NCBI GenBank assembly: GCA_963676655.2
Contig: CAXXKX010000003.1
Location: forward strand, 3,224,001 to 3,288,000
Direction of reading: 5' to 3'
Source: G963676655 sp963676655
GTDB taxonomy: Bacteria > Verrucomicrobiota > Lentisphaeria > Victivallales > Victivallaceae
DNA: 64,000 bases
A program made the position numbers and the translations under genes. Shown here piece after piece: positions 55,695 through 63,224 of this stretch (its first letter is position 1; each line of letters opens with the position of its first letter). The notes below the pieces were generated by a model that saw nothing but the letters and a program-made list of their open reading frames with translations, searched no databases and had not been told where the DNA came from.

Positions 55695-56564
55695 TTATTG
55701 CTGCGCACAGTTATCAAAGCTCATAACCATTTTCAAAGCGCCTTCAGACGAAGCGAACAATCTGGATTTAAAGTATATAAGAAGAGTTTTGTTATTCATC
55801 CTTATACTAATAACTGGTATAGGGGTTGGAAGTTCCAGAGTGAAACCTTCAGGATTCCCGGGTGAAAATTCCAGCTTTTTCACTTTGGTTCCGGTTCCAA
55901 CTCCTATCACCGGTTTTCCTTCAAGAGTTGAGAGCCATTTAGTTTCGTCGGGAATGGTCAATAGTTTTCCGTCAATTTTAAAGTTTTTTCCCGCGCACAT
56001 GGTTCGAGGCATTGTCAATGCCGGAGCGAAATATTTGAATTTACCGGCAGAGTCATCCGGACATTTATAGGAAAACTCCATTTCAATATGTTTGTCATCC
56101 GCAAGCCGCGCTTTCTGCACGTACATGCCTTTGGGGCCATCCTTATCAGCCATGTCGACCAGGAATGAGCTTCGACCGATGATTGTTTTTGACTCGGGAA
56201 TTATTTCCGTTTTAAATTTACTAAACGCCGGTATCCATTTTGTTCCGGACACGACCCGGAAATAAAAATCAAGCTGTTTTTGTCCTTTCCAGCTTAAAAA
56301 CGGAGCCGGCGATGCCGGAAAATTCATTGTGTGTTGACCAGCCAGGAATTCTCCGTTTGTAAAAGTTATTTCAGCGCTCCCGGCAACCGTTTTTTGCGTT
56401 TTTGACTCAACAAACGGCGGCGGCGGGCTGATAAGTTCCGTGCCCAGCGCGGAAATCGCGCCCGACAGCGCTAAAACACCTAAACAAAGCTTGAAAACAA
56501 CACTCATAGATTTTTTCTTCCTGATTAAGACTGATTCTATACTTTTCTCTAAGACATGCTTCAT
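55695..56564 (-). CDS. Exported single-module relative of the 1347-residue protein
   Basis: A 289-residue protein with an N-terminal leader around residues 20-42 (FKLCLGVLALSGAISALG). It matches residues ~1-280 of the next gene's product up to KMVMS and then stops after FDNCAQQ. The remaining modules (jelly-roll, TIM barrel, CBM9) are missing, so it is either a truncated duplicate or a free-standing version of the module. The gene ends 42 bases before the start of the large gene and has a proper AGAGGAATC ribosome site, so expression is likely. The function of the module is unknown. Confidence 0.75.
   Translation of the reverse strand: MKHVLEKSIESVLIRKKKSMSVVFKLCLGVLALSGAISALGTELISPPPPFVESKTQKTVAGSAEITFTNGEFLAGQHTMNFPASPAPFLSWKGQKQLDFYFRVVSGTKWIPAFSKFKTEIIPESKTIIGRSSFLVDMADKDGPKGMYVQKARLADDKHIEMEFSYKCPDDSAGKFKYFAPALTMPRTMCAGKNFKIDGKLLTIPDETKWLSTLEGKPVIGVGTGTKVKKLEFSPGNPEGFTLELPTPIPVISIRMNNKTLLIYFKSRLFASSEGALKMVMSFDNCAQQ
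56059..56486. repeat. Direct repeat, copy 2 (N-terminal module)
   Basis: Partner of 55139-55566, with the same reading frame and orientation. Confidence 0.85.
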
Positions 56565-56741
56565 ATTATTGATTCCTCTTTTTTGTATTCTTTATTCCTG
56601 AATCCGTTAAAAATTCAGTATAATACAGTCCTGTCTTGCAGGATAAAACGTAAGCTTGCCCCGCCATGGCGGGAACGGCAAGATGAAACTGTACTGGCAT
56701 ACTGTAAATCATTTATAACGAAGTAGATGTGCTACAATGAA

Positions 56742-56774
56742 TTTTACCATTCACTCATCGAATGAATGGTAAAA
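56742..56774 (-). terminator. Hairpin between pseudopilin 2 and the single-module gene
   Basis: TTTTACCATTCA and TGAATGGTAAAA form a perfect 12-bp stem with a 9-base loop, about 100 bases past the pseudopilin stop. A second dyad (CCCGCCATGGCGGG inside CTTGCC/GGCAAG, near 56655-56684) lies further on. The rest of the 56565-56870 gap is empty. Confidence 0.5.
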
Positions 56775-56870
56775 ACACGTTAATGTTTTATTTTAAAATA
56801 TGTTACAACTTTTTTAATAAAATTTATCACAGATTCAAGTTATTGTTTATTTTTGTTTACAGTCTCTTTC

Positions 56871-57620
56871 TTACTCAAAACATCTGCTGGAATAAGCTGT
56901 TTGATGAATTGCAAACAGTCCCCAGTTAATTTCTCTGGAATTCATGGACTGAACATGTCCGTCCGCGAACAGATAATTACTGGATTTTCCATGCATATCC
57001 AAGCGAGTCCCTGCAAGTCCCTGAAATGTTGTATCTTTGTATTGATAGTTTTTTGTACACCAATACGTATAAGAGTAAATGGCTGAAGTCAGGACGCTGC
57101 CACTGCCCAAGCTATCGTTTCTTTCCCCCATGATGATGAAACTTGACGGAGATTTGATCTGAACGTTTTTGCAACCGCTATTTTTTGTATCACCTGTGGC
57201 ACCACATAATCCGTTGCCCAGATAAGCATAATAGACTCCGTTCAGCATATAAGTTCCAAGATAATCACTTACACCCGCTGTGGTGCTGGGTTTCCACACA
57301 AACGACGGACAGCGAAGAGATGGCGTCTCACGCCCGGCAATTGTAACGGTCTGAACATATTTATTATCCCTGAGTATTTTCCACCAATAGTCATAAAAAA
57401 GTATAGTGCCAGTGCGCCCCATGACATACCAACCATCGTAATCGTTAGTATAATTAGCATGCACCAGTCCATACTGTTTGAGACTGTTAGCGCAGCTGAT
57501 TTCTTTGGCTTTGTCCCTGGCTTTGTTTAATGCCGGCAGCAGCATTGAGGCGAGGATCGCGATGATCGCGATCACGACGAGCAATTCGATGAGGGTGAAA
57601 ATTGACGTTTGCTTTTTCAT
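56871..57620 (-). CDS. Pseudopilin-like secreted protein, second copy
   Basis: A 249-residue protein with the same MKKQTSI leader and FTLIELLVVIAIIAILASML helix as the one at 10447, and a globular part ending SNYLFADGHVQSMNS. The first ~35 codons match at the DNA level while the mature domain differs, so the two would present different surfaces. AAAGGAG precedes the ATG. It is controlled by module C, has its own hairpin downstream, and probably forms a single-gene unit. Confidence 0.87.
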   Translation of the reverse strand: MKKQTSIFTLIELLVVIAIIAILASMLLPALNKARDKAKEISCANSLKQYGLVHANYTNDYDGWYVMGRTGTILFYDYWWKILRDNKYVQTVTIAGRETPSLRCPSFVWKPSTTAGVSDYLGTYMLNGVYYAYLGNGLCGATGDTKNSGCKNVQIKSPSSFIIMGERNDSLGSGSVLTSAIYSYTYWCTKNYQYKDTTFQGLAGTRLDMHGKSSNYLFADGHVQSMNSREINWGLFAIHQTAYSSRCFE

Positions 57621-57818
57621 GGTCTACTCCTTTTGTTGTTTTGTTAATGTCCATGGTCGATTAAAAACTGGAAAACTGTTTTTTTCATAGGCTTACTACT
57701 CCCTATATCAAGGTTTGTTTTTGTTAGATGACATATTTTACCCAGCAAAAGCTTACTCGTTTTAAAAGTAATCAAAGCTTTTTCTTATTTTTGACATAAC
57801 CATAACCTTACACTATCT

Positions 57819-57894
57819 ATTATAATATTTGCATTGAATAAAAGCAACACTTCGCCAGGACACAAATGTTAATTTATTGGTGTACTATTGTTAA
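57819..57894 (-). promoter_or_regulatory. Promoter-operator module C, upstream of pseudopilin 2
   Basis: On the minus strand the operator (57894-57866) begins TTAACAATAGTACACCAA and ends TTAACAT. An 18-bp gap is followed by -35 TTGCTT (57847-57842), a 17-bp spacer and -10 TATAAT (57824-57819). Sequence and spacing equal those of module B. The surrounding ~180 bp (57803-57980) are the inverted partner of 10115-10300. The rest of the 57621-58026 gap shows no gene. Confidence 0.8.
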
Positions 57895-58026
57895 CTAACG
57901 CCTGCTTGTTAACGGGCTTTAATCATTTCATTGACTATCCTTTTGATATGACAACTTTCCAGAACAACAAATTTTCCACTGCAAGATTAAATCTTATGAT
58001 TTCATTACTGTGAACTGACTACCCTT

Positions 58027-59034
58027 TCATGCCTTTTGTTGTTTTTTTATACTGTCTCTGTTTATAAATTTGGTCGGAAGAACAATTTGCCGGGCCTGGC
58101 TGTCTTTAGTTTCAATAAGCCGGATTATTTCTTCCACAACTGCTTTCGCTCGTTGTTCCTGGTCAATACATACCGTGGATAATGCCACGTCCAGGCTTTC
58201 ACCCCAGTCGCCGCCGTCAGTCCCGACAATTGAAATATCCTCAGGAATGCGCAGGCCTCCTTTACGCAGGCCTTTCATGACAAATGCAGCATCAAAATCA
58301 GCGGCTATCACCAAGGCGTCAGGATAATCGGAACGTGCGATATCCACCCCCAGAGCTACCAGTGGTTTTACGCCGACATAATAGGGATCCCGATAATTTA
58401 TTTCTTTCGCCGAGATTCCCAACCGATTACATGCGGCACTGTAGGCCTGATACTTTATTCCGCAATCCGGGTCATGCAGCATAACAATATTTTTATGCCC
58501 GGTTACGAGCAGTTTTTTTAATGCCGCTTCATAACCAACTTGAAGCCCTGCGGTAACGCTGGATATGTCATCCAGTTTATTCGCAAGCATGACTACCGGC
58601 AGATTGTTTTCCCGTATCCGTTCACAGCATTGAACATGCGGTTCAATGCCGCGATTGTAAAAAGCAATACCGTCAACTGAGGAATCGAGCAGTTTATCCA
58701 GGCATTCGAGTTCTTTCTCATAATCCCATTCGGTCAGCATGATCTGCAAGCGATAACCGCACCTGCCGGCGGCTTTCATCAGGGCGTCGGCCTGGGCCGC
58801 TGAAAACGGAGATTTTATATCTCCGCAGATGTAGCCGAGACAGTAAGTGCGGCTATTGGCCAAAGCCCGTGCCGCGAATGACGGACGATAGGCAAATTTG
58901 TCAACCGCTTCCTGAATCCGCCTTTTGGTTGCTTTCGCCATATTAGCGGATAGAGGATGATTATTAAGATATAAAGAAACCGATGATTTCGAAACCCCAG
59001 CATATGTCGCTATGTCTTTTAATGTTGTTTTCAT
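58027..59034 (-). CDS. LacI-family transcriptional regulator
   Basis: A 335-residue protein. The N-terminal LacI helix-turn-helix is at residues ~3-25 (TLKDIATYAGVSKSSVSLYL), and RALANSRTYCLGYICGD leads into a periplasmic-binding-protein-like sugar domain. It should repress a sugar operon until an effector binds. A 20-bp palindrome ends four bases before its start codon, so autoregulation is likely. Other targets may include the neighbouring GH127/MFS genes, but no second copy of the palindrome was noticed. Confidence 0.9.
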   Translation of the reverse strand: MKTTLKDIATYAGVSKSSVSLYLNNHPLSANMAKATKRRIQEAVDKFAYRPSFAARALANSRTYCLGYICGDIKSPFSAAQADALMKAAGRCGYRLQIMLTEWDYEKELECLDKLLDSSVDGIAFYNRGIEPHVQCCERIRENNLPVVMLANKLDDISSVTAGLQVGYEAALKKLLVTGHKNIVMLHDPDCGIKYQAYSAACNRLGISAKEINYRDPYYVGVKPLVALGVDIARSDYPDALVIAADFDAAFVMKGLRKGGLRIPEDISIVGTDGGDWGESLDVALSTVCIDQEQRAKAVVEEIIRLIETKDSQARQIVLPTKFINRDSIKKQQKA

Positions 59035-59037
59035 AAT

Positions 59038-59057
59038 TTATTAAACCGGTTTAATAA
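59038..59057. promoter_or_regulatory. Palindromic operator at the LacI-family gene start
   Basis: TTATTAAACCGGTTTAATAA is a perfect 20-bp palindrome with a central CG, the usual form of LacI-family operators. It lies four bases before the LacI-type ATG (minus strand), where it would cover the ribosome site region. Confidence 0.65.
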
Positions 59058-59273
59058 GACAAATAAAAAATTTAATTTACATATTTATATAAAATAATCT
59101 ATTTTCGGAATTTTGTCAAGTGCCAAAAGCGTTTTTTGATCATAAAACTTTGTCAGCAAGCTGATAGCTCCGTCCAAGATAATATGAGAGGAGACTTACC
59201 TCCTGAAGTATAATAGTTGAACGCGTGCTCTAGGGCACAAAACTAATTATTAACCCGCGGTACGATATGTCAG

Positions 59274-59410
59274 TCGCAAAACCAGGACATGAGCATTGCC
59301 GATATCTGTAAATAAAGCGCGTTTCCCACAAGTATTTCATCCGGATATTCAAACGGTTTACCGGGCTGACTCCGGGAGAATACCGGAAACAGGCAACCGC
59401 CGACAAGTAA
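59274..59410 (+). pseudogene. Broken copy of the AraC regulator's 3' end
   Basis: The plus strand matches the last ~50 codons of the gene at 9134-9964 (reading NQDMSIADICK). It then has a stop in place of the tyrosine codon, a 4-base deletion soon after, and finally the intact 3' tail, ending GACAAGTAATCTTTG as in the original. No upstream coding part remains. It is followed by module D just as the intact gene is followed by module A, so the whole segment is a duplicate. Confidence 0.8.
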
Positions 59411-59492
59411 TCTTTGTAACATTCTTCTTGTTTCAAAAAAATCGCAATCATTTGTCTTTTAGAGATAAATTCTTTCTGTTCTTTGTTGCATA

Positions 59493-59568
59493 TTAACAAT
59501 AGTACACCAAGATATTAACATCTTTGAACTCGCGATATATTGCTTTTAATATGAATGCGTCTTATTTT
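59493..59568 (+). promoter_or_regulatory. Promoter-operator module D, upstream of GH127 copy 2
   Basis: The operator at 59493-59521 begins TTAACAATAGTACACCAA and ends TTAACAT. After 18 bp comes -35 TTGCTT (59540-59545), a 17-bp spacer and -10 TATTTT (59563-59568). The sequence from the operator to the -35 is almost identical to module A (including CTTTGAACTCGCG). It is predicted to drive the GH127 and MFS genes. The rest of the 59035-59658 gap, apart from the LacI operator and the AraC fragment, is empty. Confidence 0.8.
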
Positions 59569-59658
59569 ATAGTATAAAGGGGCCGTGTCCAAGTAACAAA
59601 AAGATACATGGAGATGGGCTCTGAGCATAACAATTCTCATAAATACAAGGATGATGAG

Positions 59659-61764
59659 ATGAAAAAACAAGTTTTTACAAATGTTGCCGCGTGTAATATT
59701 GAACTGCGCGGTCGCTGGCGCCAAATGATGGATGTTATTGCCAACGGCTGGATCGAACGCATTGCCAAGTCTGAGCACCCCGTTTATTATGGCATGTACT
59801 GGAACCGGACCTGGGCGGAAGAAGATGAATCAGACTGCTTTGCCGCTCATTTCGCGGCTTATATTGGCGTTGAGCTGGCTAAGATTGGAAGGTTTGCGCC
59901 AAATTCCTATGTCGGGAAAAAATATTTTAATGACTGGCTGCCGAAATTTCTAGCCTCCCAGGGCACCAATGGCTACCTTGGCGGCGGGCAAGTTGAGGAT
60001 TGTTACATAATAGATTTCTCCCAAGGGTTACCGGGGCGCAGGGTTGCTTGTCCTATTCCTAATTGCGAAGGGCTGAATGTTTCCCAAACATTGGAGTTAG
60101 TGTTGTGGGAATATGCTTTCAGCCATGATGATAAATACTTGCAGGCGGCGTCAGATTTCGTTGATTTTATTGTGGATAATTACTTTACTGAGCTTGATGA
60201 CTCAAGGTTTAGTTCCTGGGTTTCCGGATGGCTGAGTTCTATACGAAAAGTATGTGCATATAATATAAAAGCCGAGGAAAGCCTTAAGAAATTGGAGCAT
60301 CATCTGGCAAAAAAATACAATGATTATCAATGGCCGTCGCATATTACAGCCCACAATGTTCATGTAGGTATGAATCTGCGCGGTTTGGCCGAATCAGGAA
60401 ATCCAGCCTTGTTGACAATTGCAGAGAAAGGCGTAGAAAATATAATAGCATACAGCATGCAAGCCACTGGTGTTTCCGCTGGTCATGAAAGGTATATCCC
60501 CAAAGGGCCGCGTCACTATACGGAACATTGTCAAACTGTAGTTTGGCCGGAGGTCTGCCTTGCCCTGTTCCAGGCTACCGGTAAGGTAAAGTACGCTGAC
60601 ATGGCGGAACGCTGCGTATATAATGCTTATTTCGGCAGCAAGAAGCCCGATGGGCGTTCACTTGCCTATGCCCATGCCCCCAACCAACTTTACGCGACAA
60701 AATGGGCTGGCATATGCGGCTCCGGAAGTGAAAAAAGTGATAATGACATGGGGGTAGGATTTGGGCGTTCGTACTATTCCATGAGACACGAGCCGCTTTG
60801 TTGTAACGCCATCACCAGCAGACTTTTTCCAGAGTACGTCGAAAACACAGTTTGTCTGACGCCGGACAATGCCGTGGCCCTGGTCCTTTACGGTCCCTCA
60901 CAGGTTTCGGTTGACCTGCCGGATGGTAACAAACTGACTATCTTTCAGGAAACCGACTATCCTTTTGAGGATGAAATCAGGCTGACCTTAAGTCTTGAGG
61001 CTCCCTGTGCCTTTCCCCTGCAGCTTCGCATTCCATCTTGGAGCAAAGAGGCATCCGTCGAAATCAACGGCGAAAAACAAGATGTAAGCGCTTCCAGGGG
61101 GGATTTTGCCAAACTCAATCGCGAATGGAAAAACGGGGACAACATTGTTCTCAACCTTACACCGGAAATATCGCTGGATTCCTATAAGAGAAAAGGTCAT
61201 TTTATGGATTTTATCGGTCTTCAGGAAGGAACCGCCATTATCAGGGGGCCGTTATGTTTTGCCCTGCCGGTAAAAGAAAACTGGGAATATATTGGAGAAC
61301 CCAAATCGGATAATGACGCTCATGACGCAGTTTGGAACGCAAACAAAGATAAACCGGTCGGGTATTTAACCAGCAACACCTTTGACGAAGCCTGGAGCGT
61401 AACTCCGGCGGAAGACGCAGTTTGGAATGTCGCTCTTGATCTTGATGTTGAAGATCCGGAGAAATCTTTGGAACTGGTCAAACTGAATCCTCCGAAAGAG
61501 GCTCTGCCCTGGGATAGGGAGGCTGCCCCGATAGGGTTGAAAGTGTGGGGCCGGCGCTTGCCGGAATGGCAGCCTGACCGGATTTCCGGTTATCCATACA
61601 CGCCAGCGCTCCCCGGTAAAATCGGCAAAACCGGAAAACGCGAGCAATTTACGCTCATTCCGTTCATGTTTACAAGGCTGCGGATGACCTATTTGCCGCT
61701 TCTGACACAGGATGATTCAACAACCGGCAATGATAAAATATGGAGTGAAGCGCCACCGGAATAA
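59659..61764 (+). CDS. GH127-type beta-L-arabinofuranosidase-like enzyme (copy 2 of 2)
   Basis: A 701-residue paralogue of the protein at 28186, with the same cysteine-zinc residues (RHYTEHCQT and the CC of EPLCCNAI). The C-terminal ~180 residues differ from copy 1 at only a few positions, while the N-terminal half has many substitutions (for example DVIANGWIERI versus DVIAGGWIERI, and SAGHERYIPKG versus PAAHERFNPKG). There is no signal peptide. The start MKKQVFTNV at 59659 has AAGGATGATGAG upstream; the in-frame start at 59608 is less likely. The transporter follows at 61850. Confidence 0.82.
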   Translation: MKKQVFTNVAACNIELRGRWRQMMDVIANGWIERIAKSEHPVYYGMYWNRTWAEEDESDCFAAHFAAYIGVELAKIGRFAPNSYVGKKYFNDWLPKFLASQGTNGYLGGGQVEDCYIIDFSQGLPGRRVACPIPNCEGLNVSQTLELVLWEYAFSHDDKYLQAASDFVDFIVDNYFTELDDSRFSSWVSGWLSSIRKVCAYNIKAEESLKKLEHHLAKKYNDYQWPSHITAHNVHVGMNLRGLAESGNPALLTIAEKGVENIIAYSMQATGVSAGHERYIPKGPRHYTEHCQTVVWPEVCLALFQATGKVKYADMAERCVYNAYFGSKKPDGRSLAYAHAPNQLYATKWAGICGSGSEKSDNDMGVGFGRSYYSMRHEPLCCNAITSRLFPEYVENTVCLTPDNAVALVLYGPSQVSVDLPDGNKLTIFQETDYPFEDEIRLTLSLEAPCAFPLQLRIPSWSKEASVEINGEKQDVSASRGDFAKLNREWKNGDNIVLNLTPEISLDSYKRKGHFMDFIGLQEGTAIIRGPLCFALPVKENWEYIGEPKSDNDAHDAVWNANKDKPVGYLTSNTFDEAWSVTPAEDAVWNVALDLDVEDPEKSLELVKLNPPKEALPWDREAAPIGLKVWGRRLPEWQPDRISGYPYTPALPGKIGKTGKREQFTLIPFMFTRLRMTYLPLLTQDDSTTGNDKIWSEAPPE

Positions 61765-61849
61765 TACCTTGAGTTCTGAAGTTGCATGCAATGATAGTGA
61801 AGTCATGAATTCAATTTGGGAATAATTCAATAAAATAATGATAGCATAA

Positions 61850-63181
61850 ATGAAAACATTAAATACATGTCAAGCATTTGAGTTGAGCGCCGCCGATATG
61901 AAAGCGGTGGAGCGCAACTCTATTCTGGCGGTCAGCGCCGGCGCTATGGGAGATGTGACGCTGACCGACAGCGCCGTCATTATCCTGTATGCCGGAATGC
62001 TGGGCGCGGGCGATATGTTTTCATTGGTAACCACGGCGATGCTGCCGCTCTTTAACGGCTTGTTTATTATTCCGATGGCCCTTCTGGCGGCAAGGATGGG
62101 CAAGCGCGGCCTGATCCTGAAAGCCTGCGCGTTGGCGTTCTGCTCCTATCTGGTGGTAGTGGCGGCCCCGTTCTTCGGCGCGGCCGCGGTGCCGGTATTG
62201 ATTTTGATGCTAATTGCTTTTGCAATCTTTCACACCGGCTTTATGGCGGCGTGGTTTCCACTTATTGATACATTTTTAAGCAAAGAGCGGCGCAACGCCT
62301 ATCTGGGAAAAATGCGTTTTTCCTGGCAGGCGTCGGTCGCCGTTTTTATTTTTATTATCGGACTGTGCATCGGCAAGAATCCGCCTTTATGGCAGTTGCA
62401 GCTTGTATTGCTGATCGCCGCGCTGATCTATTCCGGCAGGATATTTTTCGCGTCCCGCATCCCGGATTTAACGACAAAAGACGAAGAAGAAGCTCCGAAG
62501 CAGTTGAGAGAGGGTCTTTCACTGGCGCTGCGCAACAAACCCTTGACGGGTTATTCCGTTTATCTGTTCGTATTGAATCTGGCCGCCTACGGGACGTTGC
62601 CGCTGATGACAATTTACCTGAAAAGACATTTGAACGCGCCGGACAATATTATTGTATTTATTTCATCGATTACGCTTGTCGGTATGCTGCTTGGGTCGCT
62701 CTGCGCCGGAAAGATCATCAACCGTTTCGGGATCAGGAAGACTTTTCTGGCGATCCATGTTACCTATGCGCTGATCAACGGCATAATCTTTTTTATCGGC
62801 AAAGACACGATGAATCCTTTTTTGACCTATGCCGTCATTGCCGCACTGCTTCTGATTTACAGTTTCACCTTCGCCAATGCCAATATCGCCTCGACCAGCG
62901 AGATGATGGCGCTGGCCAATCCAGGCAACAAAGTGATGGCCATGGCGTTCTGCGGAGCGTTTTATTACGGCGGGCTGGGACTTTCCCGGCTGGTGACTTC
63001 TCTGGTGCTGGGCAGCGGCCTGCTGGCTCCCGAGTGGCATATCGGAGCGCTGAATTTCTGTCACTACCAGACCATTTTCGGAGTCTATTCGGTGGTGATC
63101 GTTTTCGCCGCCATGCTGCTGGTCGTGGTCCCGGCGATTTTCCCGGAAGGAGAATATGTGTATTCATACAATGACAGATAA
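61850..63181 (+). CDS. MFS transporter
   Basis: A 443-residue protein with about twelve membrane segments, among them VIILYAGMLGAGDMFSLVTT, FNGLFIIPMALLA, VPVLILMLIAFAIF and IIVFISSITLVGML, and a cytoplasmic loop near residues 200-225 (RIPDLTTKDEEEAPKQLREG). The fold is that of the major facilitator superfamily. Downstream of the GH127 enzyme, it may bring in arabinosides or other oligosaccharides. There is no clear ribosome site at the first ATG, so a nearby internal start (for example 61898) is possible. Confidence 0.82.
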   Translation: MKTLNTCQAFELSAADMKAVERNSILAVSAGAMGDVTLTDSAVIILYAGMLGAGDMFSLVTTAMLPLFNGLFIIPMALLAARMGKRGLILKACALAFCSYLVVVAAPFFGAAAVPVLILMLIAFAIFHTGFMAAWFPLIDTFLSKERRNAYLGKMRFSWQASVAVFIFIIGLCIGKNPPLWQLQLVLLIAALIYSGRIFFASRIPDLTTKDEEEAPKQLREGLSLALRNKPLTGYSVYLFVLNLAAYGTLPLMTIYLKRHLNAPDNIIVFISSITLVGMLLGSLCAGKIINRFGIRKTFLAIHVTYALINGIIFFIGKDTMNPFLTYAVIAALLLIYSFTFANANIASTSEMMALANPGNKVMAMAFCGAFYYGGLGLSRLVTSLVLGSGLLAPEWHIGALNFCHYQTIFGVYSVVIVFAAMLLVVVPAIFPEGEYVYSYNDR

Positions 63182-63224
63182 TTTTAAGAAAATAAGAGTT
63201 TAAAAATTTTACAGGAGACGAAGC

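Noticed and set aside
56655..56684. A GC-rich dyad (CCCGCCATGGCGGG) as part of an insertion element or CRISPR repeat
   Set aside because: It occurs once, is not repeated at regular spacing and has no neighbouring transposase or cas gene.
59230..59499. An 89-residue leftward frame over the AraC fragment
   Set aside because: The DNA is better explained as a decayed copy of the regulator's 3' end on the other strand plus promoter DNA.
62365..63174. A 269-residue frame within the MFS gene
   Set aside because: It is a +1 frame shadow of the transporter; the transporter frame has the membrane-segment pattern and matches its family.
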